Below, piece by piece: positions 12,001-13,047 of a stretch of DNA of 13,047 bases; position 1 is the stretch's first letter, and the number at the start of each line of letters is the position of its first letter. The translations under genes and the position numbers were made by a program. A model generated the notes under the pieces. That model worked only from the letters and a program-made list of their open reading frames with translations, was not told where the DNA came from and did no database searches. Origin of the DNA: Candidatus Uhrbacteria bacterium (GTDB taxonomy: Bacteria > Patescibacteriota > Patescibacteriia > JACQRZ01); contig JACQRZ010000003.1 in the NCBI GenBank assembly GCA_016206235.1, positions 1 to 13,047 on the forward strand. The letters are read 5' to 3'.

Positions 12001-12122
12001 TCAAAGTGGTACTCACAGACAACTGGGGCGCCACACAGTCATTTTGCGCAAGAATAAAGAATGTTGGCAACACCTACCAGCTAAATTGGGGTAGTGACAC
12101 CTCAGTCTGCCCAGCGCAGTAA
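3..12122 (+). CDS. Giant cysteine-rich multidomain surface/secreted protein, 5'-partial
   Basis: The frame is open from base 3 to the TAA at 12120-12122. The first possible start in view is a GTG at 12 (4,036 aa), but the frame runs to the window edge and no ribosome binding site precedes the GTG, so the true start is probably upstream. The first residues (AFSVISGQSQAVAQ) could be the end of a signal peptide with an AVA|Q cleavage site. Residue numbers count from the GTG. In order: globular N-terminal segment with SYRSLVILRKYRVLPVSWEL (about 278-297); five CxxxxxGC motifs (510-858); first half of a carbohydrate-binding-like domain (871-912); chitobiase-like, Ig/PKD-like and PDxFxF modules (about 914-2295); second half of the domain (2300-2420); a second such domain (2495-2640); further CxxxxxGC motifs; EB-like cysteine repeats (about 2675-3280); C-terminal region ending near a DNWGA motif. 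No enzyme motif or internal membrane helix was recognised. The likely role is adhesion or glycan binding at the cell surface; that is inference from domain types. Confidence 0.9.
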   Translation, partial: AFSVISGQSQAVAQLGEEERGKRGEEKDVKNTTTGVAGGKIATPGWLTKDYTGAQVQQAIQNDSQGNFTGHLLADAVVTAAQALGTVVFDAMRSGLMNDWCNYVWNRDNPACNDTGNKAIQDALAKVKDAADKASGTGSLSQSSPNQASVLFNPNASPTFGGQKAVEAKLAVFDKVDFRGGGNVDILAQLQIDDKTICDTTNWTSGNPVGEPNACTISRSFGLAIQRGLTVREAMNQYSTSNKTVGLKPDGIFGFDIKNRSVTGEPNQLLDTYRENFSYRSLVILRKYRVLPVSWELAALYIRENAGAAPCGSQNDGNCTLDYLVRQFNEPTSSFYRMIDPNWVLKLPPTKCALTSYGDVVPETKNCTDQKYKTKDECELFWNTSHSRCVNGKGVVVAEGSSEFENFKNIPGSNYQSQCEQASQSRKWIVSRKPDQCVDEQTCLRTDAQGQCIDENYGYCIEERKEWIFQGDTCPGPNDDKGRKIYDSCDGFRNTLTGRSINVLGSSINTDQCNESNAGCASYSKTPLFGKKRKISTNGYQTHFSDWSENNTVYLASSAQAQRCEADAEGCTALELNGSRVSRRVAPDLFECRPEDSDMDGTTLTKAWYQKEQCQNFTTYCKQEYKGCELYQPLSAGPGSSGVAVAGYQSCPASCVGLDSFIRKTAQFRSAGEIVAFVPTVNANNPLKSCPVDQVGCSEYTNIDTNTATATRGAEQKEYYSRLQYCEVAPKEIPKEHIFVSITQSASGGYETKKYALKRDTDGSPLCAQNEDVASCICDKTIFQAQGINAFTSGTECREFINSAGAVFYRRADKLVHLTEDCHQYRRSVFGSEPSGTAGPFWGSPTLSKQCQKQYVGCREFAASSAGNIRAALMTKFEDGTTEGWTSQTDSVFTGLSKQNQYFGKSSLQVFYRATVATPTVSANPAGTTFTYPNVPNITLATATTGAAIFYTLDGTDPWIKDDANNKNEKGATAMQYTAPIQLPNNKSSITLKAIGVMLDSSGNPATGWDNSQVVSEIYTLAKPAVTFSSDKASFTSGTATLTYSASGAQSLKLKRTVEGVTVDDTDFTTELAQGAVSTKTVTKPLPPNTIMYTLVATNSAGETSQSVTLTYVPPPTITSFTVNNNVAASVKVTKNTNFTLQWNVSGWDVLCLDTCADLSDPEKNLSAYTTMAGTGEKNNIKVNTKTTFKLIAKNTLGAQTVREVEVDVIEPPEISSFTVKPSTSGSAGGSAAITQNESVEFAFAVKNEDLLSMDQGIGSVKGLPTKTVTLSATGTLDYTLTATNALGDTDSKTVTVTVLGRPAISSFSFDALNIISDETVRASWSATYASSLELKQGSTSVATEAITASPYQSSKIITAPPTKAKESKVYTLEVKNDAGASANRSATLNVYPRFPLNTDASECYRGVTLYKNTVPYSAVGTNVWIRKPNGEPEGASSVSAAKAKVDALITGGAVFEFGSCPSQTLGDLKICTSGSPVNTGGTITCSGGATLVCPGKITKLIGSDIKCVDGSGNHTNPPFCAATPSLVGDYIECSLSSLVKPDDEPDNFDFIDSTDKTLQPSTVSAKVTTESNEVVITGINVETPFKVGGDGDARVKVQNVWSSWKKTGTVRAGQIVQVRAESPTAYDSIGVVWLDIGTFPYNAAGDFAMRTRVAPPKITRFSVAPYEGVMTKSKINWGGSVTFTWDIQGEVSSLSIDNGVPAITGKTGTVSFTPPNHGTFTYTLTAKNTLNEEDKKEVIVDVIPDTDPDPFGFTPNNYTRLAPSTTKETNQIQILGTNAPAPVSITNGKYRTGNGSTWSTWTTASGTIAPAHWIQVQAVAPNTYGATTSAKLIIGSANREATFSLSTPPLTTYNICAGGIAPTSSAYSSSLSKLECPFEKNLICANAAQLITNASNDVGCYTSGTLTAPLPCDSNFEMKKINGTQIKCVAKVQNTLMPDHFEFVHNIGLAPSSSATIESNEITVAGLTNDKDAHVWINMQPDPSLSPAPGAAYQNIYIAYGVASSWNGPWYQSDPSNALAFTPLSGLGFSNGEKIKLQMQAPTAPCQTYKMALTVGGLTRTWTVSSKCTIPSLSAGNIGGIADPGLDTSDYNIPIGNANTGRTQQTVNVTNLSGLITISGLSSPAIVHPYSLFWAGNQMRQYTIASSGSSTVDPFGSATYFDKGSSTDVDHLANFIVQIIRQDGSNRTFNYATNNIQATNGDKLAISMQTPEACLRLGEEMASIDYYALGKIRVGTRDGGTRDIVIKVLCNGSSFNPTLDLGIPMSFNQYIRQAWITTRQSIIKLFSSITQPRWPGADVFAQGTSPSPNNATVTNSNIVLSSGFAYTLSTDVYVPVGAKVTAYLQGMAPDKDGSTVRAAKENTTGGVVVSAGQWQNIKLSFDKLQASDIPKDGGYKLAITVLYNSGTMEGNPFYLDNIVLRETQGSIYAIDNSWANPRSLGCSLGDVSQNDRPQSDVGCQAYSNRLNQAVYFSRATTLCPVEMVGCNEFQKHVSQDTFEPPAQNGKPYISWWNNTTSNNTFDTESRGDGLGAAIVVKANNEITKAFTLRNGNIKDATGNTILPYSLKFDVKGTAATGQTISILTDNGIAFTGGSLSDGWQTKILQAQATGTVDQSKKTVISISSTADFSIDNITLLETTYLIDDRAFECAQSDEKCTAYGVQKRTSSGAQALTTKKKSNMVCAATGNGCTKDSDCAINDTCVPAEEHTKQWSVAYFKMTPDDIEQGAHMIGAFEGSSSIKEKELTGPRSLGMCVQKDLGCASYETSSGAKYFKNPGKSLCYWNTDDGKALDSASGATAGGSWKMKRCKLKEDGKHSALACESNDDCVGLDSDNKEVLPECLENITCPDNVIQSDRNNITNSLYLRQCEPAARGCRKVIDPECVNTDPAHPTQGELRTDYGRSTHNISCTREYFLLANVVKDAEKCTSTVNTESGCMLFYDPTKDKGEVKYNSAGYYADVNTRNGNGVSLNDSSPINTSSPDANVLYKVRLDRQCRTALGCGSYTEEIGTDGKKHVICNDRKPCILDSKGKCTDGGIVDLAGVPKYARIIDGAADKEKAQNLLTLSGMARPDYKFPNVPPGGVAQTTGGHDSTFDWFTTNVGFCSNAWSIRCQHTSECVNVADDPTTQPLSSGTCIFNEGRCLPGGQACQLDSYCAKENPAANPQSVCYRVDGNILATGTCADKVGVCSGGAKNEELCKNDGQCAGAECKDYKPIACATGGDCRIRIQGVETSLGVCGAENIGKSCRFFGKENVPEPTAVQCANQDNWLTKNASGAGYCLDPYPNGAPASGHPAVTNGRCLNWFSADHMLKSTLSISGSGSNEYRAYQGTIPVSYCIGKGTYNLRAFSGEDGVATAKTSSYSGNPNDRSIYVAYLPPTTDSSPTARSNSTRQTESPAYSASRYVWSGGQRPALTTRRTARVCSDGTGGDDPDRSWWKVTLPDPFSDTGKFNFVEGFKDGVTRSDCKSSWACIGSCSAPSCSGETLFNCRNRYLNHEGGPMQGVGLMILKPGSNTLSSNDLEQAIDTRSISNINYGFFYVNKSDNGYWMEGYANSTEDNFGITVQGNGHSMEKTEYSENCNGRHMIWIKPWIYGNKINGWLTRLCNPSSGGLAVGFVGVTINFKTPEYDHPGINEQKIKRTWSPVWQSMNAEYCSDIVEVDTNTAKISLLQDSRGTPPLAIPSNGGTLLKLQNGGIPWNGGTTNKPMFYSFTRTTKENDASTSRDQIPILDKLAGSVSSLSENVVWSKGIINGDNAEDHTLTNTKPNSITSLFAAFGKIKNWWHWDPSPNVVTKSVKDTTRIYNESDRNRIEHAPNRSYTWKGTTDEQATAFQGSYAFNPELIDGKTFDTWWGEAKAAVQNDPTKKPEIYGVRDLEPGEPGYDKDKSCDHSQMASCKFEFSNRFFAKFTGSQRVAIRFASIANPDQWPLISVKVNWDVDKPGSSFDDIITPSQEGEGRGNHSEDIPLGGTGKKGVIHPWVHKTYATSVTSPGRQIMDGKAIKVVLTDNWGATQSFCARIKNVGNTYQLNWGSDTSVCPAQ
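59..86 (+). repeat. 14-nt purine tandem repeat inside the coding region
   Basis: Two adjacent 14-base units, GAGAGGAAAAAGAG (59-72) and GAGAGGAAAAAGAT (73-86), differ only in the last base. They lie in a purine tract (49-85) that encodes the low-complexity segment GEEERGKRGEEKD. A 14-base period is not a multiple of three, so gain or loss of one unit would shift the frame. Confidence 0.8.
1539..2585 (+). repeat. CxxxxxGC motif array, upstream set (5 copies)
   Basis: Five copies of a motif with two cysteines six residues apart, the second preceded by glycine and usually followed two residues later by an aromatic. They are CNESNAGCASY (from 1539), CEADAEGCTAL (1692), CKQEYKGCELY (1863), CPVDQVGCSEY (2070) and CQKQYVGCREF (2553). 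The constant spacing suggests a disulfide-bonded repeat unit of an extracellular protein. I recognise the style from CPR surface proteins but cannot name a family. Confidence 0.75.
1788..1805 (+). other. Possible calcium-binding DxDxDG loop
   Basis: The encoded segment DSDMDG fits the DxDxDG loop used by EF-hand, dockerin and thrombospondin type 3 calcium sites. Only one copy is seen here and no partner helix is obvious, so this is a weak call. Confidence 0.3.
2622..2747 (+). other. Carbohydrate-binding-like beta-sandwich domain, N-terminal half
   Basis: Residues 871-912 include KFEDGTTEGW followed by GKSSLQVFYR. An 'FEDG...GW ... G..SL.V' opening is typical of CBM4/9/22-like jelly-roll modules, where the first strands carry the FE/GW residues and a later strand reads SLxV. 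The sequence then changes abruptly to a chitobiase-like domain. Strands expected next (YTLS.DVYV, W..I.LSF, FYLDNI) are not found here but appear about 4.2 kb downstream. It directly follows the CxxxxxGC motif at 2553, as the second domain of this type follows the motif at 7440. Confidence 0.6.
2754..3065 (+). other. Chitobiase/beta-hexosaminidase C-terminal-like domain (CHB_HEX_C_1 type)
   Basis: The encoded segment begins PTVSANPAGTTFTYPNV, continues with TTGAAIFYTLDGTDP, then YTAPIQLP, SSITLKAIG and ends SEIYTL. The 'T.GA.I.YT.DGTDP ... Y..PI.L ... I.LKAI ... YTL' order is the signature of the small beta-sandwich found at the C-terminus of chitobiases and in many bacterial surface proteins. 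It is not catalytic on its own. Confidence 0.75.
3066..4178 (+). repeat. Four tandem Ig/PKD-like domains
   Basis: Four consecutive units of about 90 residues begin near 3066, 3342, 3633 and 3903. Units 2-4 open with a proline-rich junction and the strand TITSFTV, EISSFTV or AISSFSF. Each unit closes with a 'YTL.A.N..G' strand (YTLVATNSAG, FKLIAKNTLG, YTLTATNALG, YTLEVKNDAG) followed by a V/T-rich final strand. This is the typical layout of bacterial Ig-like/PKD-like stalk domains, which extend and space binding modules on the cell surface. Confidence 0.7.
4179..4625 (+). other. Cysteine-containing linker between Ig-like and PDxFxF modules
   Basis: About 150 residues with eight or more cysteines (ASECYRG, FEFGSCPS, LKICTSG, TITCSGG, LVCPGK, IKCVDG, PFCAAT, IECSLS). 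No family was recognised. The first part (SECYRGVTLYKNT) may be a separate small domain. A second segment of similar style (YNICAGG, LECPFEK, LICANA, GCYTSG, LPCDSN, IKCVAK) lies at about 5562-5805 before the third PDxFxF module, so linker plus module may form one larger repeat. Confidence 0.5.
4968..5237 (+). other. Fifth Ig/PKD-like domain
   Basis: It begins PPKITRFSVAPYEG, has a central FTWDIQG strand, and ends YTLTAKNTLNEED followed by a V-rich strand. The opening and closing strands match those of the four domains at 3066-4178. It sits between the first and second PDxFxF modules, so the block is an interleaved rather than a simple tandem array. Confidence 0.65.
6707..6734 (+). repeat. 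Short in-frame 15-nt tandem repeat
   Basis: The 13-base string TGGCACAAGAGAT occurs at 6707-6719 and again at 6722-6734, a 15-base period. It encodes GTRDGGTRD, so the duplication keeps the frame. It lies in the fourth, most divergent PDxFxF-type module. Confidence 0.7.
6900..7275 (+). other. Carbohydrate-binding-like beta-sandwich domain, C-terminal half
   Basis: Residues about 2297-2422 contain SSGFAYTLSTDVYVP, then WQNIKLSFD, GYKLAITVLY and finally FYLDNIVLRE. These are the later strands of a CBM4/9/22-like jelly roll, where 'YTLS.DVYV' and the terminal 'FYLDNI.L.E' are characteristic. The first strands are missing immediately upstream but are found at 2622-2747. After the domain comes SIYAIDN and a cysteine segment, parallel to the TYLIDDRAFEC that follows the second domain of this type near 7950. 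Confidence 0.6.
7440..8632 (+). repeat. CxxxxxGC motif array, downstream set
   Basis: The motif of 1539-2585 resumes here: CPVEMVGCNEF (from 7440), CAQSDEKCTAY (7950, with lysine in place of glycine), CVQKDLGCASY (8262) and CEPAARGCRKV (8604). A variant with one residue less, CRTALGCGSY, follows at 8985. Spacing between cysteines is six in the four listed copies, exactly as in the upstream set. Confidence 0.75.
7497..7930 (+). other. Second, uninterrupted carbohydrate-binding-like domain
   Basis: It runs from TFEPPAQNGKP through AAIVVKAN, YSLKFDVKG, DGWQTKILQA and VISISSTADF to FSIDNITLLE. The 'SLKFDVKG' and 'FSIDNITLLE' strands correspond to 'TLSTDVYVP' and 'FYLDNIVLRE' in the interrupted domain. 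Here first and last strands are only about 145 residues apart. It is preceded by a CxxxxxGC motif and followed by TYLIDD, the same order as in the split copy, so it serves as an internal reference for the uninterrupted architecture. Confidence 0.55.
8034..9850 (+). other. Cysteine-rich region with EB-like short repeats
   Basis: Several units read 'C...G..C..D.DC....C'. Examples are VCAATGNGCTKDSDC (about 8049), ACESNDDC (about 8460), CSNAWSIRCQHTSEC (about 9315), CLPGGQACQLDSYC (about 9426) and CSGGAKNEELCKNDGQC (about 9564). This resembles EB-module or other small disulfide-knot repeats that occur in many CPR and other bacterial surface proteins. Between the units lie the CxxxxxGC motifs at 8262, 8604 and 8985. 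Confidence 0.5.
10380..11460 (+). other. A+T-rich coding segment with different codon use
   Basis: Counted by eye, 10441-10500 has 19 G+C of 60 and 10561-10620 has 16 of 60, against 38 of 60 at 8161-8220 in the same gene. Arginine here is mostly AGA, and codons ending in A or T predominate. The encoded region (about residues 3457-3817) has few cysteines and no recognised domain; features include INYGFFYVNKSDNGYWMEGY and GRHMIWIKPWIYGNKINGWL, which look like a folded beta-rich domain. Confidence 0.55.
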
Positions 12123-12130
12123 TTCACTAC

Positions 12131-12226
12131 GTCATTGCAAGCGAAGCGCGGTCTGCTGGATCCCGCATCATAAAGGCCTGTCCCCGACTACGATCCCCGC
12201 CTTCGCGGGGACGGATGCGGGATGAC
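12131..12226 (+). repeat. 96-bp palindromic REP/MITE-like element
   Basis: The element starts GTCATTGCAAGCGAAGCGCG and ends GCGGGATGAC. Ends GTCAT (12131-12135) and ATGAC (12222-12226) are inverted. Inner arms ATCCCGCATC (12160-12169) and GATGCGGGAT (12214-12223) form a perfect 10-bp inverted repeat. Inside is a 7-bp stem TCCCCGC/GCGGGGA (12194-12200, 12205-12211) with a CTTC loop. The GTCATTGCGAGCGAAGCG class of small palindromic repeat is widespread in bacteria. It lies nine bases after the stop of the giant gene. No clear target-site duplication is visible. Its folded RNA could protect or end the upstream transcript, though no T-run follows. Confidence 0.75.
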
Positions 12227-12293
12227 ATTTCTCTACACTCTCGAATTAGAGAAGAAAGTTGCATTGCTTGAGCAAAAATTACAGGCTGCATAG
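12222..12293 (+). pseudogene. Possible coding remnant, coiled-coil-like tail of 23 codons
   Basis: From the ATG formed by the right end of the palindromic element, the frame reads MTFLY, then TLELEKKVALLEQKLQAA, then TAG at 12291-12293. The heptad-like leucine/valine spacing and E/K/Q richness are those of a coiled coil and unlikely in random noncoding DNA. It has no ribosome binding site of its own. It may be the last codons of a gene whose body was lost when the palindromic element inserted or by deletion; a functional micro-ORF is less likely. Confidence 0.35.
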
Positions 12294-12312
12294 TTTTTTG
12301 ACTAACAAACAT

Positions 12313-12341
12313 TTGCAATTGTGAAAAACATACGGTATAGT
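12313..12341 (+). promoter_or_regulatory. Sigma70-type promoter for the DUF2283 gene
   Basis: A -35 element TTGCAA (12313-12318) and a -10 element TATAGT (12336-12341) are separated by exactly 17 bases. The -10 matches TATAAT at five of six positions and the -35 matches TTGACA at four of six. Transcription would start near 12348, about 30 bases before the ATG at 12379. Confidence 0.65.
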
Positions 12342-12378
12342 GACCACGCACTTTTTCAGATAAAAGAACGAAATATTT

Positions 12379-12597
12379 ATGAACGTGCATTACGACAAAA
12401 AAGTCGACGCATTGTCCATACGCTTTAACAGTGAACCGTATGTCGAAAGCGAAGAGCTTGAAGACGGTATTATTTTTGATTACGATAAAAATCACAAAGT
12501 AATAGCTATAGAAATTTTGCAGGCGTCAAAAAAGTTGCCTGAAAATTTTGAGAAAGTAGGGCTTCAAAATCTTACAGGATTTACAGTAAGCGAATAA
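12379..12597 (+). CDS. DUF2283 family small protein
   Basis: The 72-residue product begins MNVHYDKKVDALSIRF, continues ESEELEDGIIFDYD and has VIAIEILQASKKL. This is the complete DUF2283 pattern ('Y....DAL.I.......S.E...G...DYD....I.GIEIL.ASK'). The family is a small, single-domain protein of about 60-75 residues; its biochemical role is not established. Members are often found beside DUF4258 or other small toxin-antitoxin-like genes, and here the next clear gene encodes a HEPN protein. The ATG at 12379 is the only sensible start, as the domain begins at once. Upstream there is only a weak purine stretch (AAAAGAA, 12362-12368) as ribosome binding site. The gene has its own promoter at 12313-12341 and ends in TAA. 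Confidence 0.9.
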   Translation: MNVHYDKKVDALSIRFNSEPYVESEELEDGIIFDYDKNHKVIAIEILQASKKLPENFEKVGLQNLTGFTVSE

Positions 12598-12606
12598 AGG
12601 ATATTA

Positions 12607-12786
12607 ATGATCGAGATCTCGCATAACTTATTGCAAAATATGGCACGCAAAAGCCCTGTTTTCAGTAAACTTTTCTTTTTAGAAGAGTCGTATATACTTA
12701 TGTCATGGAATATCAAGATACCATACGGTATTGGAAAAATAGCAGTAAAAAGGATTTTGAGGTTGCGCAAGGATTATTTTCTTTAA
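12607..12786 (+). CDS. Possible 59-residue ORF overlapping the HEPN gene start
   Basis: An ATG at 12607 has a ribosome binding site AAAGGA (12596-12601) at five bases, directly after the DUF2283 stop, and the frame is open to a TAA at 12784-12786. The product begins MIEISHNLLQNMARKSPVFS and becomes basic at the end (GKIAVKRILRLRK). The second half overlaps the HEPN gene in another frame, so only one is likely to be under selection there. I recognise no family. It may be a leader allowing translational coupling to the HEPN gene, a decayed gene start, or chance. Confidence 0.25.
   Translation: MIEISHNLLQNMARKSPVFSKLFFLEESYILMSWNIKIPYGIGKIAVKRILRLRKDYFL
12693..12698 (+). promoter_or_regulatory. 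-10 element placed for a leaderless HEPN transcript
   Basis: TATACT at 12693-12698 ends six bases before the HEPN ATG at 12705, so transcription would begin at or next to the A of the start codon. There is no good -35 at the usual distance (only T-rich sequence at 12670-12680) and no ribosome binding site close to the ATG; the nearest purine run, AGAAGAG (12681-12687), is 17 bases away. Confidence 0.35.
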
Positions 12787-13034
12787 AGCATTATGCTCAT
12801 GCGTTATTTTTCTGCCATCTTTCTTTAGAAAAATTGTTGAAGGCGCTGTATGTGCGAAATAGTCATGAGCATGCGCCCTATATCCACGATCTTGTTATCA
12901 TTGCCCGGCGCGCGAAGATTGAATTAGATGATTCGACAGCAGATTTTCTTGTAACGATAACACATATAATTACAGGGATACTATGCAAAAGAGTTAAGGA
13001 CAGTTATGAAAAAGGTGAATATGAGAAAAGGTGA
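12705..13034 (+). CDS. HEPN domain-containing protein, atypical C-terminus
   Basis: The 109-residue product is mostly helical. It has the HEPN (PF05168-type) core: an N-terminal helix with AQGLFSLKHYAHALFFCHLS (residues 21-40), then LEKLLKALYVRN (41-52) and the conserved HDL (61-63) with IIARRA. HEPN proteins of this kind pair with MNT nucleotidyltransferases and are known as toxin-antitoxin RNases or as regulatory partners. No clear Rx4-6H RNase motif is seen. Related proteins usually carry 'FNIxxRY' after the fourth helix and are about 120-135 residues long. Here residues 86-109 read THIITGILCKR and then a charged tail. The +1 frame from about 12973 reads QGYYAKELRTVMKK, closer to the expected sequence, so a frameshift is possible. 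Start at 12705 is chosen because the domain begins at once; translation may be leaderless. Confidence 0.75.
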   Translation: MEYQDTIRYWKNSSKKDFEVAQGLFSLKHYAHALFFCHLSLEKLLKALYVRNSHEHAPYIHDLVIIARRAKIELDDSTADFLVTITHIITGILCKRVKDSYEKGEYEKR

Positions 13035-13038
13035 ATAA

Positions 13039-13047
13039 ATGTATACC
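13039..13047 (+). CDS. Possible start of a further gene, 3'-partial
   Basis: An ATG at 13039 follows the HEPN stop by four bases and is preceded by AAAAGGTGA (13026-13034), a plausible ribosome binding site at four bases. Only three codons (M-Y-T) are in view. By position one would expect the MNT nucleotidyltransferase that commonly accompanies HEPN genes, but the sequence cannot show it. Confidence 0.3.

Noticed and set aside
3..12122. Alternative genetic code (TGA as glycine, as in some CPR lineages)
   Set aside because: The giant frame contains no in-frame TGA and the genes here stop at TAA or TGA in places consistent with the standard code; nothing requires recoding.
12263..12299. TTGCT/AGCAA inverted repeat upstream of a T-run at 12294-12299
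   Set aside because: The stem is only five pairs with a two-base loop and the T-run is about 20 bases further on, so it does not fit an intrinsic terminator.
12127..12495. 122-residue open frame on the - strand covering the intergenic region
   Set aside because: It runs antisense through the DUF2283 gene, the promoter and the palindromic element; its last residues (RDPADRASLAMT) are the known spurious translation of this repeat class.
12612..12621. Perfect 10-bp palindrome CGAGATCTCG between the DUF2283 and HEPN genes
   Set aside because: Too short to call an operator without a second copy or a known regulator; no flanking symmetry extends it.
1..13047. CRISPR arrays, tRNA or rRNA genes, insertion sequences
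   Set aside because: No regularly spaced direct repeats, cloverleaf-like segment, rRNA-like stretch or transposase frame was seen on either strand.

Overview
The window is dominated by one uninterrupted reading frame on the + strand. It is open from base 3 and ends at a TAA at 12120-12122, giving at least 4,036 residues counted from the GTG at 12. The product looks like a giant secreted or surface protein, rich in cysteine, serine and threonine. It is built from CxxxxxGC motifs, carbohydrate-binding-like beta-sandwich domains, Ig/PKD-like domains and short cysteine repeats. Together with the small DUF2283 and HEPN genes that follow, this resembles what I know of Patescibacteria/CPR (Parcubacteria-type) genomes, where very large cysteine-rich surface proteins are common. 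That placement is an inference; the window has no rRNA or other phylogenetic marker.

Layout. 3-2750: N-terminal part, with a conserved-looking globular segment near 650-920 and five CxxxxxGC motifs between 1539 and 2585. 2622-2745: first half of a carbohydrate-binding-like domain. About 2750-6900: a long block of a different kind (one chitobiase-C-terminal-like domain, five Ig/PKD-like domains, four copies of a PDxFxF-type module, cysteine-containing linkers) that appears to be nested inside that domain. About 6900-7275: the second half of the same domain. 7440-9850: the original repeat style resumes, with a second, uninterrupted domain of the same type, more CxxxxxGC motifs and EB-like cysteine repeats. 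9850-12122: a less recognisable C-terminal region whose middle part (about 10380-11460) is much richer in A+T.

12123-12378 holds no full gene. It contains a 96-bp inverted-repeat element of the GTCATTGC...GATCCCGC class, a 23-codon coiled-coil-like coding remnant, and a good sigma70-type promoter. 12379-12597 is a DUF2283 gene. 12705-13034 is a HEPN-domain gene with an abnormal C-terminus. A further gene may start at 13039 and run out of the window, where a MNT nucleotidyltransferase partner would be expected.

The main point of interest is the giant protein's modular evolution. A block of about 1,380 residues of adhesion-type domains seems to have been inserted into an existing beta-sandwich without breaking the frame, and base composition suggests that other segments were also acquired or replaced.
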